The notes under the pieces were generated by a model. It worked only from the letters and a program-made list of their open reading frames with translations. It ran no database searches and was not told the origin of the DNA. The translations under genes and the position numbers were made by a program. 64,000 bases of DNA from Streptomyces abyssomicinicus (lineage in GTDB: Bacteria; Actinomycetota; Actinomycetes; Streptomycetales; Streptomycetaceae): positions 62,001 to 126,000 of the forward strand of contig NZ_BBZI01000008.1 of the NCBI RefSeq assembly GCF_008974245.1, in the 5' to 3' direction. Within the stretch, counting starts at the first letter, position 1; every line of letters starts with the position of its first letter. This document shows positions 16,281 to 25,473 of this stretch, piece after piece.

Positions 16281-17705
16281 TCAGTCCTCCCCGATGTGGT
16301 GCACCCGGACCAGGTTGGTCGTTCCCGAGACACCCGGTGGGGAGCCCGCCGTGATGACCACGACGTCGCCCTTGCGGCAGCGGCCGTACTTCAGCAGCAG
16401 TTCGTCGACCTGGTCGACCATCGCGTCCGTGGAGTCGACGTGCGGCCCGAGGAACGTCTCCACGCCCCAGGTGAGGCTGAGCTGTGAGCGGGTCGCCGGC
16501 TCGGGGGTGAAGGCGAGGACCGGGATCGGGGACCGGTAACGCGACAGACGCCGCACGGTGTCGCCGGACTGGGTGAAGGCGACGAGGAACTTGGCGCCCA
16601 GGAAGTCGCCCATCTCCGCCGCCGCGCGGGCCACCGCGCCGCCCTGGGTGCGGGGCTTGTTCCGCTCGGTGAGCGGCGGGAGCCCCTTGGCCAGGATGTC
16701 CTCCTCCGCGGCCTCGACGATGCGCGCCATGGTGAGCACGGTCTCCACCGGGTACTTGCCGACGCTGGTCTCACCGCTGAGCATCACCGCGTCGGTGCCG
16801 TCGATGACCGCGTTGGCGACGTCGGAGGCCTCGGCGCGGGTGGGCCGGGAGTTGTCGACCATCGAGTCGAGCATCTGGGTGGCGACGATGACCGGCTTGG
16901 CGTTGCGCTTGGCGAGCTTGACCGCCCGCTTCTGCACGATCGGCACCTGCTCCAGCGGCAGTTCGACGCCCAGGTCGCCCCGGGCGACCATGATGCCGTC
17001 GAAGGCGGCGACGATCTCCTCGATGTTCTCGACGGCCTGCGGCTTCTCGATCTTGGCGATGACGGGGAGCCGCCGGCCCTCCTCGTCCATGATCCGGTGG
17101 ACGTCCTTGATGTCGAGCGCGCTGCGCACGAAGGAGAGGGCGATGACGTCGAAGCCGGTGCGCAGCGCCCAGCGCAGGTCGGCCTCGTCCTTGTCGGAGA
17201 GGGCGGGCACGGAGACGGCGACGCCGGGCAGGTTGAGGCCCTTGTGGTCGGAGACCATGCCACCTTCGACGACGATGGTGTGGATCAGCGGGCCCTCGAC
17301 GGAGCGGACCTCCAGCGTGACCTTGCCGTCGTCGACGAGGATGCGCTCCCCGACGGCGACATCGTTGGCGAGACCGTGGTAGGTGGTGCCGCACAGGTGG
17401 CGGTCGCCGTCGGCGCCGGGTTCGACGCTGATGGTGAAGGCGTCGCCGCGCTCGAGGAGGACGGGGCCTTCGTGGAAGCTGCCGAGACGGATCTTGGGGC
17501 CCTGGAGGTCGGCGAGCGTGCCGACGCTGCGGCCGGTGTCGTCCGCGGCCCGGCGCACCCGGTGGTAGCGCTCCTCGTGCTCGGCGTAGTCGCCGTGGCT
17601 GAGGTTGAAGCGGGCGACGTCCATGCCGGCGTCGACGAGCTCCCTGACGCGGTCGTAGGCGTGGGTGGCGGGCCCGAGGGTGCAGACGATTTTTGCTCGG
17701 CGCAT
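16281..17705 (-). CDS. pyk: Pyruvate kinase
   Basis: Pyruvate kinase, 474 residues, converting phosphoenolpyruvate and ADP to pyruvate and ATP. The N terminus MRRAKIVCTLGPATHAYDRV fits the family. MDVARFNLSHGDYAEHEERY carries the K+ and nucleotide contacts, LPVIAKIEKPQAVENIEEI holds the catalytic Lys, and GIMVARGDLGVE and VIVATQMLDSM complete the metal/PEP site. The start ATG was chosen from the conserved N terminus, although the frame is open to 17771 and no strong ribosome binding site precedes either start. The gene is convergent with the LAGLIDADG gene, leaving no room for a separate terminator. Confidence 0.96.
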   Translation of the reverse strand: MRRAKIVCTLGPATHAYDRVRELVDAGMDVARFNLSHGDYAEHEERYHRVRRAADDTGRSVGTLADLQGPKIRLGSFHEGPVLLERGDAFTISVEPGADGDRHLCGTTYHGLANDVAVGERILVDDGKVTLEVRSVEGPLIHTIVVEGGMVSDHKGLNLPGVAVSVPALSDKDEADLRWALRTGFDVIALSFVRSALDIKDVHRIMDEEGRRLPVIAKIEKPQAVENIEEIVAAFDGIMVARGDLGVELPLEQVPIVQKRAVKLAKRNAKPVIVATQMLDSMVDNSRPTRAEASDVANAVIDGTDAVMLSGETSVGKYPVETVLTMARIVEAAEEDILAKGLPPLTERNKPRTQGGAVARAAAEMGDFLGAKFLVAFTQSGDTVRRLSRYRSPIPVLAFTPEPATRSQLSLTWGVETFLGPHVDSTDAMVDQVDELLLKYGRCRKGDVVVITAGSPPGVSGTTNLVRVHHIGED

Positions 17706-17807
17706 GGTTCGACCATAGGGCTTACCGGCGGGTAGGCCGTTCGTGTTGGCGCTCTGTTCAACAACCTTCACGGCAACTGCTGTTGGGGTGAATGGGGGTT
17801 CGATATA

Positions 17808-17840
17808 CGGACCCCCACCGGACCCCCACCGGACCCTCGC
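17808..17840. repeat. Three 11-bp tandem repeats at the end of the SIMPL gene
   Basis: Two exact copies of CGGACCCCCAC and one variant (CGGACCCTCGC) run head to tail and stop eight bases before the minus-strand SIMPL stop codon. It is another small array placed at a gene's 3' end. Confidence 0.9.
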
Positions 17841-17848
17841 CGCCGGGG

Positions 17849-18565
17849 TCAGAGCGTCGGCGGCGCCATGGTGAAGCGGGCGTTCACCTGGGCGCGGACG
17901 TGCTGGCGCCGGGGTTCGAGTTCGAGCGCGGGAGGCTCGGGCGCGGCTCCGGGGTTGGCGGGGAGGCCGGCGAATCCCGCGGGCCGGGGCATGCCCCGGG
18001 CGGCGGGAGCGGCGTCGGCGCCGATGTCGGCGATGTCGACGACGCCGGTGAGGGTGGTGCCGAGCGCCTCGGCGTACTCGCGGGCGCGGACGACGGCTTG
18101 CCGGACGGCCTCCTGGCGGGCGCGCCGGTGGGCCGGCGAGTTCGTGCGCAGGGACCAGTAGGGGCCGCTGACGCGGGTGTGGTCGAGGTCGGCGAGGCGG
18201 GTGGTGAGTTCGCCGAGGACGGTGAAGTCGGTGATCTCCGCGCTGAGGGTGACCCGTCCGTCGTAGGCGCGGATGCGTTCGCCGCGGCCGCGCTGGCTGA
18301 GTTCGGGGGTGATGGAGAGGGAGCCGGTCTCGACGTGGGCGACGGCGTCGCCGTAGCTCCTGACGAGTTCGAGGGCCGTGTTGTTGCGCCGGGTGAGGTT
18401 GGCGATGGCGTCGCGGCGGTCGGTGCCGCGGGCGGTGACGGTGAGGGTGATGCGGGCGACCTCGGGGTCGACCTCGAGGTGGGACTCGCCGCGCACGGCG
18501 ACGCGCGGGTGCTCGGAGGGCGGCTGCTCGGAGGGCGGCTGCTCGGCGACGGATTCGGCTTCCAT
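17849..18565 (-). CDS. SIMPL (DUF541) domain protein
   Basis: A 238-residue SIMPL-domain protein. HPRVAVRGESHLEVDPEVAR opens the domain, and ARITLTVTARGTDRRDAIANL, followed by VSGPYWSLRTNS and ARQEAVRQAVVRAREYAEAL, matches the usual repeated alpha-beta architecture. Family members include periplasmic oxidative-stress-linked Omp28 homologues and signalling-related proteins with no defined catalysis. No signal peptide is evident here, and residues 6-20 contain a repeated PPSEQPPSEHP stretch encoded by a duplicated DNA segment. The ATG follows AGGGTGA. The C terminus is Pro/Ala-rich before a conserved beta strand (HVRAQVNARFTM). Confidence 0.88.
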   Translation of the reverse strand: MEAESVAEQPPSEQPPSEHPRVAVRGESHLEVDPEVARITLTVTARGTDRRDAIANLTRRNNTALELVRSYGDAVAHVETGSLSITPELSQRGRGERIRAYDGRVTLSAEITDFTVLGELTTRLADLDHTRVSGPYWSLRTNSPAHRRARQEAVRQAVVRAREYAEALGTTLTGVVDIADIGADAAPAARGMPRPAGFAGLPANPGAAPEPPALELEPRRQHVRAQVNARFTMAPPTL

Positions 18566-18698
18566 GCGGTCACCCTGCCAGCACCAGCCGGTTCTTGGCA
18601 CGTCGCTTACCGGATCGCAACCTGGCGGCCCTGTCGGGGGCGGATCCGGTGGTGAAGAATCTACGCGCGTTGGCATTGTCGTCGGGAGGTGCGGGAGC

Positions 18699-20525
18699 AT
18701 GGCGTTGGATCGCCGGAAGTTTCTGAAGAGGTCTGCGGTGACGGGTGCGGGTGTGGCGCTTGCGGGAGGTGCGGTGGGGGCTCCGGCCGCCCAGGCGGCT
18801 CCGGCGGCGACCGGGACCGGGGGCCGTCCGGGCAAGCGGGGCAAGCGGTTCGCCCTGACCGTGATGGGGTCGACGGACCTGCACGGCAACGTCTTCAACT
18901 GGGACTACTACAAGGACGCGCGATACCAGGACGCGGCGGGCAACGCGCTGGGCCTGGCGCGGATCTCCTCCCTGGTGAAGGAGGTGCGGGCGGAGAAGGG
19001 CGCCGGCCGGACGATGCTGATCGACGCGGGTGACACCATCCAGGGCACCCCGCTGACCTACTACTACGCCAAGGTGGACCCGATCACCGCCGAGGGCGGG
19101 CCGGTCCACCCGATGGCCCGGGCGATGAACAGGATCGGCTACGACGCGGTCGCGCTGGGCAACCACGAGTTCAACTACGGCATCGAGCTGCTGCGCCGTT
19201 TCGAGTCGCAGTGCGACTTCCCGCTGCTGGGCGCCAACGCGGTGGACGCGACGACGCTGAGGCCGGCGTTCCCGCCGTACTTCTTCAAGACGTTCCACGT
19301 GCCGGGCGGTGGCCGCCCGGTGAAGGTGGCGGTGCTGGGGCTGACCAACCCGGGCATCGCGATCTGGGACAAGGCGTACGTGCAGGGCAGGCTGAAGTTC
19401 CCGGGCCTGGAGGAGCAGGCCGCGCTGTGGGTGCCGAAGCTGCGCTCGATGGGCGCGGACGTGGTGATCGTCTCCGCGCACTCGGGCACCTCGGGCACGT
19501 CCTCGTGGAGCGACCAGCTTCCCTACGTGGAGAACTCGGCGGCGAACGTGGCGCGCCTGGTTCCGGGGATCGACGCGATCCTGGTGGGTCACGCCCACAA
19601 GGAGATCGCCGAGCTGCGCGTGGTCAACGAGGAGTCGGGCAAGGAGGTGGTCCTGTCCGAGCCGCTGATGTGGGGCGAGCGGCTGTCGCTGTTCGACATC
19701 GAGCTGGTCTTCGAGAAGGGCCGCTGGTCGGTGGAGTCGGTGTCGGCCTCGCTGCGGAACTCCAAGGACGCGGAGGAGGACCCGGAGATCGTGGCGCTGC
19801 TCCAGGAGCAGCACGACGCGGTCGTGGAGTACGTGAACCAGGTGGTCGGCACCGCCACGGTGACGCTGACGACGGTGGAGGCGCGTTACAAGGACGAGCC
19901 GATCATCGACCTGATCGCGAAGGTGCAGGAGGACGTGGTGAAGGCCGCGCTGGCCGGCACCGAGTACGCGTCGCTGCCGGTGGTGGCGCAGGCGTCGCCG
20001 TTCTCGCGGACGTCCCAGATCCCGGCGGGCGAGGTGACGATCCGGGACCTGTCGAGCCTGTACGTGTACGACAACACGCTGGTGGCGAAGGTGCTGACGG
20101 GCGCGCAGCTGAAGGACTACCTGGAGTTCTCGGCGGAGTACTACGCGCAGGTCGCGGCGGGTGCGCCGGTGGACGTGAACACGCTGACGAACGCGGGGAA
20201 CCGTCCGGACTACGCGTACGACTACGTGTCGGGCGTGACGTACGACATCGACATCGCGCAGCCGGCGGGGTCGCGGATCAGGAACCTCGCCTTCGAGGGC
20301 GCGCCGGTGGCGGCGGACCGGAAGTTCGTGCTGGCGGTGAACAACTACCGGGCGAACGGCGGCAGCGCGTACCCGCACGTGGCGTCGGCGCCGGAGGTGT
20401 GGGCGGAGTCGACGGAGATCCGGACGCGGATCGCGGAGTGGGTCACGGCGAAGGGTGTGCTGGATCCGAAGGACTTCGCGTCGGTGGACTGGCGTCTGAC
20501 GCGGGACGGGGTTCCGGTCTTCTAG
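18699..20525 (+). CDS. Tat-exported bifunctional metallophosphoesterase/5'-nucleotidase
   Basis: A 608-residue exported nucleotidase of the UshA/CpdB group that releases phosphate from nucleotides or 2',3'-cyclic nucleotides outside the cell. The N terminus RRKFLKRSAVTGAGVALAGG is a twin-arginine signal ending near AAQA. The calcineurin-like domain shows all metal motifs: MGSTDLHGNVFNWD, LIDAGDTIQG, VALGNHEFNYG, IVSAHSGTSGT and ILVGHAHKE. The C-terminal 5'-nucleotidase domain contains VVAQASPFSR, DLSSLYVYDNTL and NNYRANGG, which bind and position the base. The ATG follows GGGAGG. Phosphate control would be typical for such enzymes, but I see no clear PhoP box upstream. Confidence 0.94.
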   Translation: MALDRRKFLKRSAVTGAGVALAGGAVGAPAAQAAPAATGTGGRPGKRGKRFALTVMGSTDLHGNVFNWDYYKDARYQDAAGNALGLARISSLVKEVRAEKGAGRTMLIDAGDTIQGTPLTYYYAKVDPITAEGGPVHPMARAMNRIGYDAVALGNHEFNYGIELLRRFESQCDFPLLGANAVDATTLRPAFPPYFFKTFHVPGGGRPVKVAVLGLTNPGIAIWDKAYVQGRLKFPGLEEQAALWVPKLRSMGADVVIVSAHSGTSGTSSWSDQLPYVENSAANVARLVPGIDAILVGHAHKEIAELRVVNEESGKEVVLSEPLMWGERLSLFDIELVFEKGRWSVESVSASLRNSKDAEEDPEIVALLQEQHDAVVEYVNQVVGTATVTLTTVEARYKDEPIIDLIAKVQEDVVKAALAGTEYASLPVVAQASPFSRTSQIPAGEVTIRDLSSLYVYDNTLVAKVLTGAQLKDYLEFSAEYYAQVAAGAPVDVNTLTNAGNRPDYAYDYVSGVTYDIDIAQPAGSRIRNLAFEGAPVAADRKFVLAVNNYRANGGSAYPHVASAPEVWAESTEIRTRIAEWVTAKGVLDPKDFASVDWRLTRDGVPVF

Positions 20526-20602
20526 TCCTCGGGGCCGGATCGGCGGCGTCGGCGGGTTCTCCGTCGGCGCCGTCGGCGTGTGCGGGCACGGGCGCCGTCG
20601 GG

Positions 20603-21997
20603 TCAGCGCAGACCGAAGGTGGTGAAGGCGGTGCGGTCCGGGAGCCGGTGGATCTCCTTGCCGGTGAGGGTGTTGAGGATGGTGGCGCTGCGCCAGGCGA
20701 CGAGGCCGAGGTCGGGCGCGCCGACGCCGTGGGTGTGGAGTTCGGCGTTCTGGACGTAGACGTCGCCGGTGATGGCGGCGTCGAGGCGGAGCCGGTAGTG
20801 GTCGTCGACCTGGGGGCGGCCGGCGTGGTCGCGCCGGATGTGGGGGGCGAGGCCGGTGAGCAGGTGGTCGAGGGGGCGCTGGCGGTAGCCGGTGGCGAGG
20901 ACGACGGCGTCGGTCTCGAGGGTGGTGCGGGTGCCCTGCTCGACGTGCTCCAGGCCGAGGCGGATCCTCCCCCGCGGCGGCCCGTCCGGTGCGTGGTGGG
21001 CGGTGTGGACGTGGACGCCGGGTGTGAGGACGGCCGCGGGCCAGCCGCCGTCGAGGGTGCGGCGGTACAGCTCGTCGTGGATGGCGGTGATGGTGTCGGC
21101 GTCGATGCCCTTGTGGAGCTGCCACTGTCCGGCGACGAGCCGGTCGCGGACGGGTTCGGCGAGCCCGTGGAAGTAGCGGGTGTAGTCGGGCGTGAAGTGT
21201 TCGAGCCCGAGCTTGGAGTACTCCATGGGGGCGAACGCGGGGGTGCGGCCGAGCCAGTGGATGTCCTCCCGGCCCGGGGGGCGGTGGCGCAACAGGTCGA
21301 GGAAGACCTCGGCCCCGGACTGCCCGGTGCCGATGAGGGTGAGGTGCCGGGCCTTCAGCAGGCGCTCGCGGTGGTGGAGGTAGTCGGCGGAGTGGATGAC
21401 GGGGGCGTGGGGGTCGCCGGCGAGCGGTTCGAGCGGTGCGGGGACGTGGGGTTCGGTGCCGATGCCGAGGGCGATGTGCCGGGCGGGGGTGCGGTGCCGG
21501 CTCCGGGGGGTGCCGTCGGGGGCGAGGCGAGTGTGCTCGACCTCGAAGAGGGCGCGGCGGGCGTTCCAGCGGATGGTGTCGACCTGGTGGCGGAAGTGGA
21601 GGCCGGGGAGGTTCTCGCTGACCCAGCGGCAGTAGGCGTCGTACTCGGCGCGGTGGATGTGGAACCGCTCGGCGAGGTAGAAGGGGAAGAGCCGGTCGCG
21701 GGCCCTGAGGTAGTTGAGGAAGGTCCAGCGGCTGGCGGGGTCGACGAGGGTCACCAGGTCCGCCAGGAAGGGCACTTGGAGGGTGGTGCCGTCGATGAGC
21801 AGCCCGGGGTGCCAGTCGAAGGCGGGGCGGCGTTCGTAGAAGGCGGTGTCGAGCTGGCTCAGCGGCTGGGCCAGGGCTGCGAGGGAGAGGTTGGCGGGGC
21901 CGACGCCGATGCCGACGAGGTCGCGCGGTGGGGATCCCCCCTGCTCGAGCGGGGTCGAGAGCTCGGGGGCGGTGTCGTCCGGTGCCGGGTGTGTCAT
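20603..21997 (-). CDS. Lysine N6-hydroxylase/L-ornithine N5-oxygenase family monooxygenase
   Basis: A 464-residue FAD/NADPH N-hydroxylating monooxygenase of the IucD/SidA/AlcA type, which makes the N-hydroxy diamines of hydroxamate siderophores. FAD binding is GIGVGPANLSLAAL (30-43), the NADPH site is LIGTGQSGAEVFLDLL, and the C-terminal ATGYR and QNAELHTHGVGAPDLGLVAWR motifs are typical. The ATG follows GGAGG. Residues about 12-24 (LSTPLEQGGSPP) are encoded by a copy of an element also seen between genes at 54.5 kb. No siderophore synthetase, decarboxylase or iron transporter is adjacent and no iron box is visible upstream, so substrate (lysine, ornithine, cadaverine or putrescine) cannot be decided. 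Confidence 0.9.
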   Translation of the reverse strand: MTHPAPDDTAPELSTPLEQGGSPPRDLVGIGVGPANLSLAALAQPLSQLDTAFYERRPAFDWHPGLLIDGTTLQVPFLADLVTLVDPASRWTFLNYLRARDRLFPFYLAERFHIHRAEYDAYCRWVSENLPGLHFRHQVDTIRWNARRALFEVEHTRLAPDGTPRSRHRTPARHIALGIGTEPHVPAPLEPLAGDPHAPVIHSADYLHHRERLLKARHLTLIGTGQSGAEVFLDLLRHRPPGREDIHWLGRTPAFAPMEYSKLGLEHFTPDYTRYFHGLAEPVRDRLVAGQWQLHKGIDADTITAIHDELYRRTLDGGWPAAVLTPGVHVHTAHHAPDGPPRGRIRLGLEHVEQGTRTTLETDAVVLATGYRQRPLDHLLTGLAPHIRRDHAGRPQVDDHYRLRLDAAITGDVYVQNAELHTHGVGAPDLGLVAWRSATILNTLTGKEIHRLPDRTAFTTFGLR

Positions 21998-22134
21998 GTG
22001 GGGTCGTCCTCCGTGGGGGGTTCGGAGTCTTAACGACCATGGGGGTGCGGGGACGCGGGGCGGTGGAGCCCCGCGTCCCCGGCTTCGGGCCGGCGCGGTT
22101 CGGCCGGCGCCGCGGGTCGAGGTGGTGCCGCGGT

Positions 22135-24618
22135 TCAGCCGGCGCTGCGGACCCGGAGGGCGCGTGCGAGGTCGTCGAGCTGGTCGGCGAGCTTGCGGCG
22201 CAGTGCGGGGGTGACGTCGTCGCCGTCGAGGCATGCGCGGCCCCGCCGCAGGGTCTCCTCCTCGACGGCGTGGACGGGGAACGCCCATTGTCCGGCGGCC
22301 TCGGCGATGGCGGGGCCCCGGCGGCGTGCGACGGCGGGGGCGTCGGTGAACCAGCGGGTGACGTACTCGGCGGTGAGGGCGGCCTGTTCGGGCTGCCAGA
22401 AGCCCTGGGCGGTGGCGGTGAACAGGTAGTTGGACAGGTCGTCGCCGCGGAACATGGCGTCCCAGGCGCGCTTCTTGGCGTCCGCGTCGGGGAGGGCGGC
22501 GCGGCAGCGGGCGGCGCCTTCCTGACCGGTGGCGCTGGGGTCGCGTTCGAGTTCCTGTGCGACGGCGGTGTCGTCGACGGCGCCGAGGACGGCGAGGCGG
22601 GCGAGGATGCGCCAGCGCAGTTCGGGGTCGAGTTCGGGGCCGCCGGGGACGGTGTCCTCGGCGAGCCAGGCGAGGAGGGTGTCGGCGCGCTGCGCGCTGC
22701 CGATGCGGTGGCGGACGGCGGTCAGGCGCAGGCCGGGCTGGGAGCCGTCCTCGGTGCGGCGCGTCAGGTCGCGGCAGAGTTCCCCGATGAGGGTGAGGGC
22801 CTCGGCGCGTCGTCCGGGTGCGAGGTAGCGGTCGGTGATCTGGCCGCGGGCGAAGGTGAGGACGCCCTGCACGATGGCGAGGTCGCTCTCCTCGGGCAGG
22901 TGGGCGCTCGCGGTGGCGAGGTAGTCGAACGGGGCGAGTTCGCCGTCGCGGACCATGTCGCGCAGGGTGTTCCACAGGACGGCGCGGGTGAGGCCGTCGG
23001 GGACCTGGGAGAGGCCGCGGAGGGCGGTTTCCAGGGAGTGTTCGTCGAGGCGGATCTTGGCGTAGGTCTGGTCCTGGTCGTTGGGGACGACCAGGGCCGG
23101 GCGGACGCCGGTGTGGGACTCGGGCTCGCCGGGGACGTCGGACTCGTGGCGTTCGCGCAGGACGAGGCTGCGGTCGGAGCCGAGGACGCGGTCGTAGACG
23201 CCGACGGTGATGCGGTGGGGGCGGGCGCCCTGGTGGTCGAGGGCGAGGGTCCAGCGGCCGGGTCCGGTGCCGGTGGCGGCGGTGAGGGTGTCGACGCCGG
23301 TGGTGCGCAGCCAGGCGTCGGCCCAGGCGTGGACGTCGCGGTCGGTGTGGGCGGCGAGGGAGTCGAGGAAGTCGGCGAGGGTCGCGTTGGCGAACCTGTG
23401 GCGGGCGAAGTGGGTGTTGATGCCGGCCAGGAAGTCCTTCTCGCCGAGCCAGGTGACGAGCTGGCGCAGGGCGCTGGCGCCCTTGGCGTAGGAGATGCCG
23501 TCGAAGTTGAGGAGTGCGGCGGCGGTGTCGGGGACGTGTTCGGGGGCGACGGGGTGGGTGGAGGGGCGCTGGTCGGCGTCGTATCCCCAGCTCTTGCGGG
23601 TGACGGCGAACTCGGTCCACGTCTCGGTGAACCGGGTGGCCTCGGTGAGGGTCTGGTAGCCCATGTACTCGGCGAACGACTCGTTCAGCCAGATGTCGTC
23701 CCACCAGCGGAGGGTGACGAGGTCGCCGAACCACATGTGGGCCATCTCGTGGGCGATGACCATGGCGCGGGTCTGGCGTTCGGTGTCGGTGACGGCGGAG
23801 CGGTAGACGAACTCGTCGCGGAAGGTGACGAGTCCGGGGTTCTCCATGGCGCCGGCGTTGAACTCGGGGACGAACGCCTGGTCGTAGGAGTCGAAGGGGT
23901 AGGGCTCCTCGAACTTGGCGTGGTAGCGATCGAAGCACCGGGTGGTGACGTCGAGGATCTCGTCGGCGTCGTTGTCGAGGTGGGGGGCGAGGCTGGCGCG
24001 GCAGTGGATGGCGAAGGGGAGTCCGCGGTGCTGGGTGCGGACGGAGTGCCAGGGGCCCGCGGCGACGGCCATCAGGTAGGTGGAGATGGGGGGTGTGGTG
24101 GCGGCGGTCCAGGTGCCGTGGCCGTCGTGGGTGGTGCGGCCGTTGGCGAGGACGGTCCAGCGCTCGGGGGCCTTGACGGTGACGTCGAAGGCGGCCTTGA
24201 GGTCGGGCTGGTCGAAGGCGGCGTAGACGCGCTGGACGTCGTCGAGGAAGAGCTGGGTGTAGACGTAGGTCTCGCCGTCGGTGGGGTCGGTGAAGCGGTG
24301 CATGCCTTCGCCGGTGCGGGAGTAGCGCATGGCCGCGTCGACGGTGAGTTCGTGGTCGCCGGCGGTGAGTCCGCGCAGGGGGAGCCGGTTGTCCACGAGG
24401 GTGGCGGGGTCGAGGGGCTGTCCGTCGAGCGTGGCGGTGCGCAGTTCGGCGGGCTTGAGTTCGACGAAGGTGTCCGCGTCGGCGCGGGCGGTGAACCGGA
24501 TGGTGGTCCGGGAGTCGAAGGTGTCCTCGCCGGTGGTGAGGTCGAGTGCCACGGTGTAGTGCAGGACCGTGAGGAGGTCTGCTCGGGTCTGCGCTTCGTC
24601 GCGCGTCAGTACGGACAT
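22135..24618 (-). CDS. pepN: Aminopeptidase N
   Basis: An M1 zinc metallo-aminopeptidase of 827 residues that trims N-terminal amino acids from peptides. GAMENPG binds the substrate amino terminus, VIAHEMAHMWFGDLVT near residue 288 gives HExxH, and the third zinc ligand Glu is in LNESFAEYMGYQ about 19 residues on. The N-terminal beta domain and the C-terminal ERAP1-like helical domain (from about residue 500) are both present. The start MSVLTRDEAQTRADLL fits the actinobacterial family; no signal peptide is present, so it is cytoplasmic. A frame open 113 codons upstream is GC-driven and lacks homology. Confidence 0.95.
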   Translation of the reverse strand: MSVLTRDEAQTRADLLTVLHYTVALDLTTGEDTFDSRTTIRFTARADADTFVELKPAELRTATLDGQPLDPATLVDNRLPLRGLTAGDHELTVDAAMRYSRTGEGMHRFTDPTDGETYVYTQLFLDDVQRVYAAFDQPDLKAAFDVTVKAPERWTVLANGRTTHDGHGTWTAATTPPISTYLMAVAAGPWHSVRTQHRGLPFAIHCRASLAPHLDNDADEILDVTTRCFDRYHAKFEEPYPFDSYDQAFVPEFNAGAMENPGLVTFRDEFVYRSAVTDTERQTRAMVIAHEMAHMWFGDLVTLRWWDDIWLNESFAEYMGYQTLTEATRFTETWTEFAVTRKSWGYDADQRPSTHPVAPEHVPDTAAALLNFDGISYAKGASALRQLVTWLGEKDFLAGINTHFARHRFANATLADFLDSLAAHTDRDVHAWADAWLRTTGVDTLTAATGTGPGRWTLALDHQGARPHRITVGVYDRVLGSDRSLVLRERHESDVPGEPESHTGVRPALVVPNDQDQTYAKIRLDEHSLETALRGLSQVPDGLTRAVLWNTLRDMVRDGELAPFDYLATASAHLPEESDLAIVQGVLTFARGQITDRYLAPGRRAEALTLIGELCRDLTRRTEDGSQPGLRLTAVRHRIGSAQRADTLLAWLAEDTVPGGPELDPELRWRILARLAVLGAVDDTAVAQELERDPSATGQEGAARCRAALPDADAKKRAWDAMFRGDDLSNYLFTATAQGFWQPEQAALTAEYVTRWFTDAPAVARRRGPAIAEAAGQWAFPVHAVEEETLRRGRACLDGDDVTPALRRKLADQLDDLARALRVRSAG

Positions 24619-24718
24619 GGGCACATGCTGCCTGATGCGGGGGCCTTGGCGCAGGGGCGTCGGGACTCGGTGGCGCGGGCGCCCGGGTCGCGGCGGGTCG
24701 TACCGGCGCGCGCGGGGG

Positions 24719-25060
24719 TCAGCGCCGGTCGCCGGTGGTGTCGTCCGTGTGTTCCGCGATGCGTTCGTGGTGCCGGATGACCTCGGCGATGATGAAGTTG
24801 AGCAGCTTCTCCGCGAAGGCGGGGTCGAGCTTGGCGTTCTCGGCGAGCCGCCGCAGCCGCGCGATCTGCTCGGCCTCGCGGGAGGGGTCCGCGGGCGGCA
24901 GCTGGTGCCGGGCCTTGAGCAGGCCGACCTGCTGGGTGCACTTGAACCGTTCGGCAAGCATGTGGACGACGGCGGCGTCGATGTTGTCGATGCTGTCGCG
25001 CAGCCGGCTCAGCTCTTCGCGGACGGCGGGGTCGACGGGGGCGTTGTTGCTGGTCGTCAT
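24719..25060 (-). CDS. Chorismate mutase, AroQ class
   Basis: A 113-residue all-helical chorismate mutase that converts chorismate to prephenate for phenylalanine and tyrosine synthesis. VREELSRLRDSIDNIDAAVV carries the active-site Arg of helix 1, the Lys of KARHQLPPADPSREAEQI and the following Arg fit helix 2, and the C-terminal LLNFIIAEVIRHHERIAE is helix 3. It is monofunctional, with no fused prephenate dehydratase or dehydrogenase. It lies upstream of pepN on the same strand with a 100-base gap. The ATG has only a weak GTGAG site upstream. Confidence 0.9.
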   Translation of the reverse strand: MTTSNNAPVDPAVREELSRLRDSIDNIDAAVVHMLAERFKCTQQVGLLKARHQLPPADPSREAEQIARLRRLAENAKLDPAFAEKLLNFIIAEVIRHHERIAEHTDDTTGDRR

Positions 25061-25473
25061 GGTCGCTCACTGTATGCGGCGGCGCGGGCGGGCGGCGGCG
25101 GGGTCCCACAGTGTGGGCGGGGTGTCGGGGCGGAGGAGTGGCCCCGCCGTCGTCCGCCCCGCTCCGGGCGCCGGGCCCGCCGTGCCGCGCGCCCCCGGGG
25201 CAGGACGCCCCGCCGTGTGACAGCCCCGGGCGGAGGCCTCCTGCCCCGGGGCGTCCTGCCCCGGGACGTCCTGCCCCGGGGACGTCCTGGCCCGGGACGT
25301 CCTGGCCCGGGGCGTCCGGTCACCGGGGCAGCCGGTCACCGGAAGCAGCCAGTCACCGGAAGCAGCCAGTCACCGGAAGCAGCCAGTCACGGAAGCGGCC
25401 CGTCACGGAAGCGGCCCGTCACCGGAAACGGCCCGTCACCGGAAGCAGCCGGTCACCGGAAGCGGCCGGTCAC
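25061..25473. repeat. Two adjacent degenerate tandem arrays (15-16 bp and 16-17 bp units)
   Basis: The 409-base gap between the chorismate mutase start and the DUF4132-like stop contains no gene. From 25244 to about 25319 there are five units of the type CCCCGGGGCGTCCTG. From 25319 to 25473 there are nine units of the type GTCACCGGAAGCAGCC (16-17 bp, with AAGC/AAAC/CGGCC variants). The final GTCAC of the second array overlaps the stop codon of the large minus-strand gene (25470-25472). The remainder (25061-25243) is GC-rich sequence without recognisable elements. Confidence 0.93.

Noticed and set aside
20603..23938. A long minus-strand frame joining the pepN region to the N-hydroxylase
   Set aside because: The upstream two thirds are a shadow of pepN in another frame; the real gene starts at 21997 with a ribosome binding site and the family N terminus.
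25244..25473. Possible CRISPR array
   Set aside because: The units are contiguous tandem repeats with no spacers, and no cas genes are in the window.
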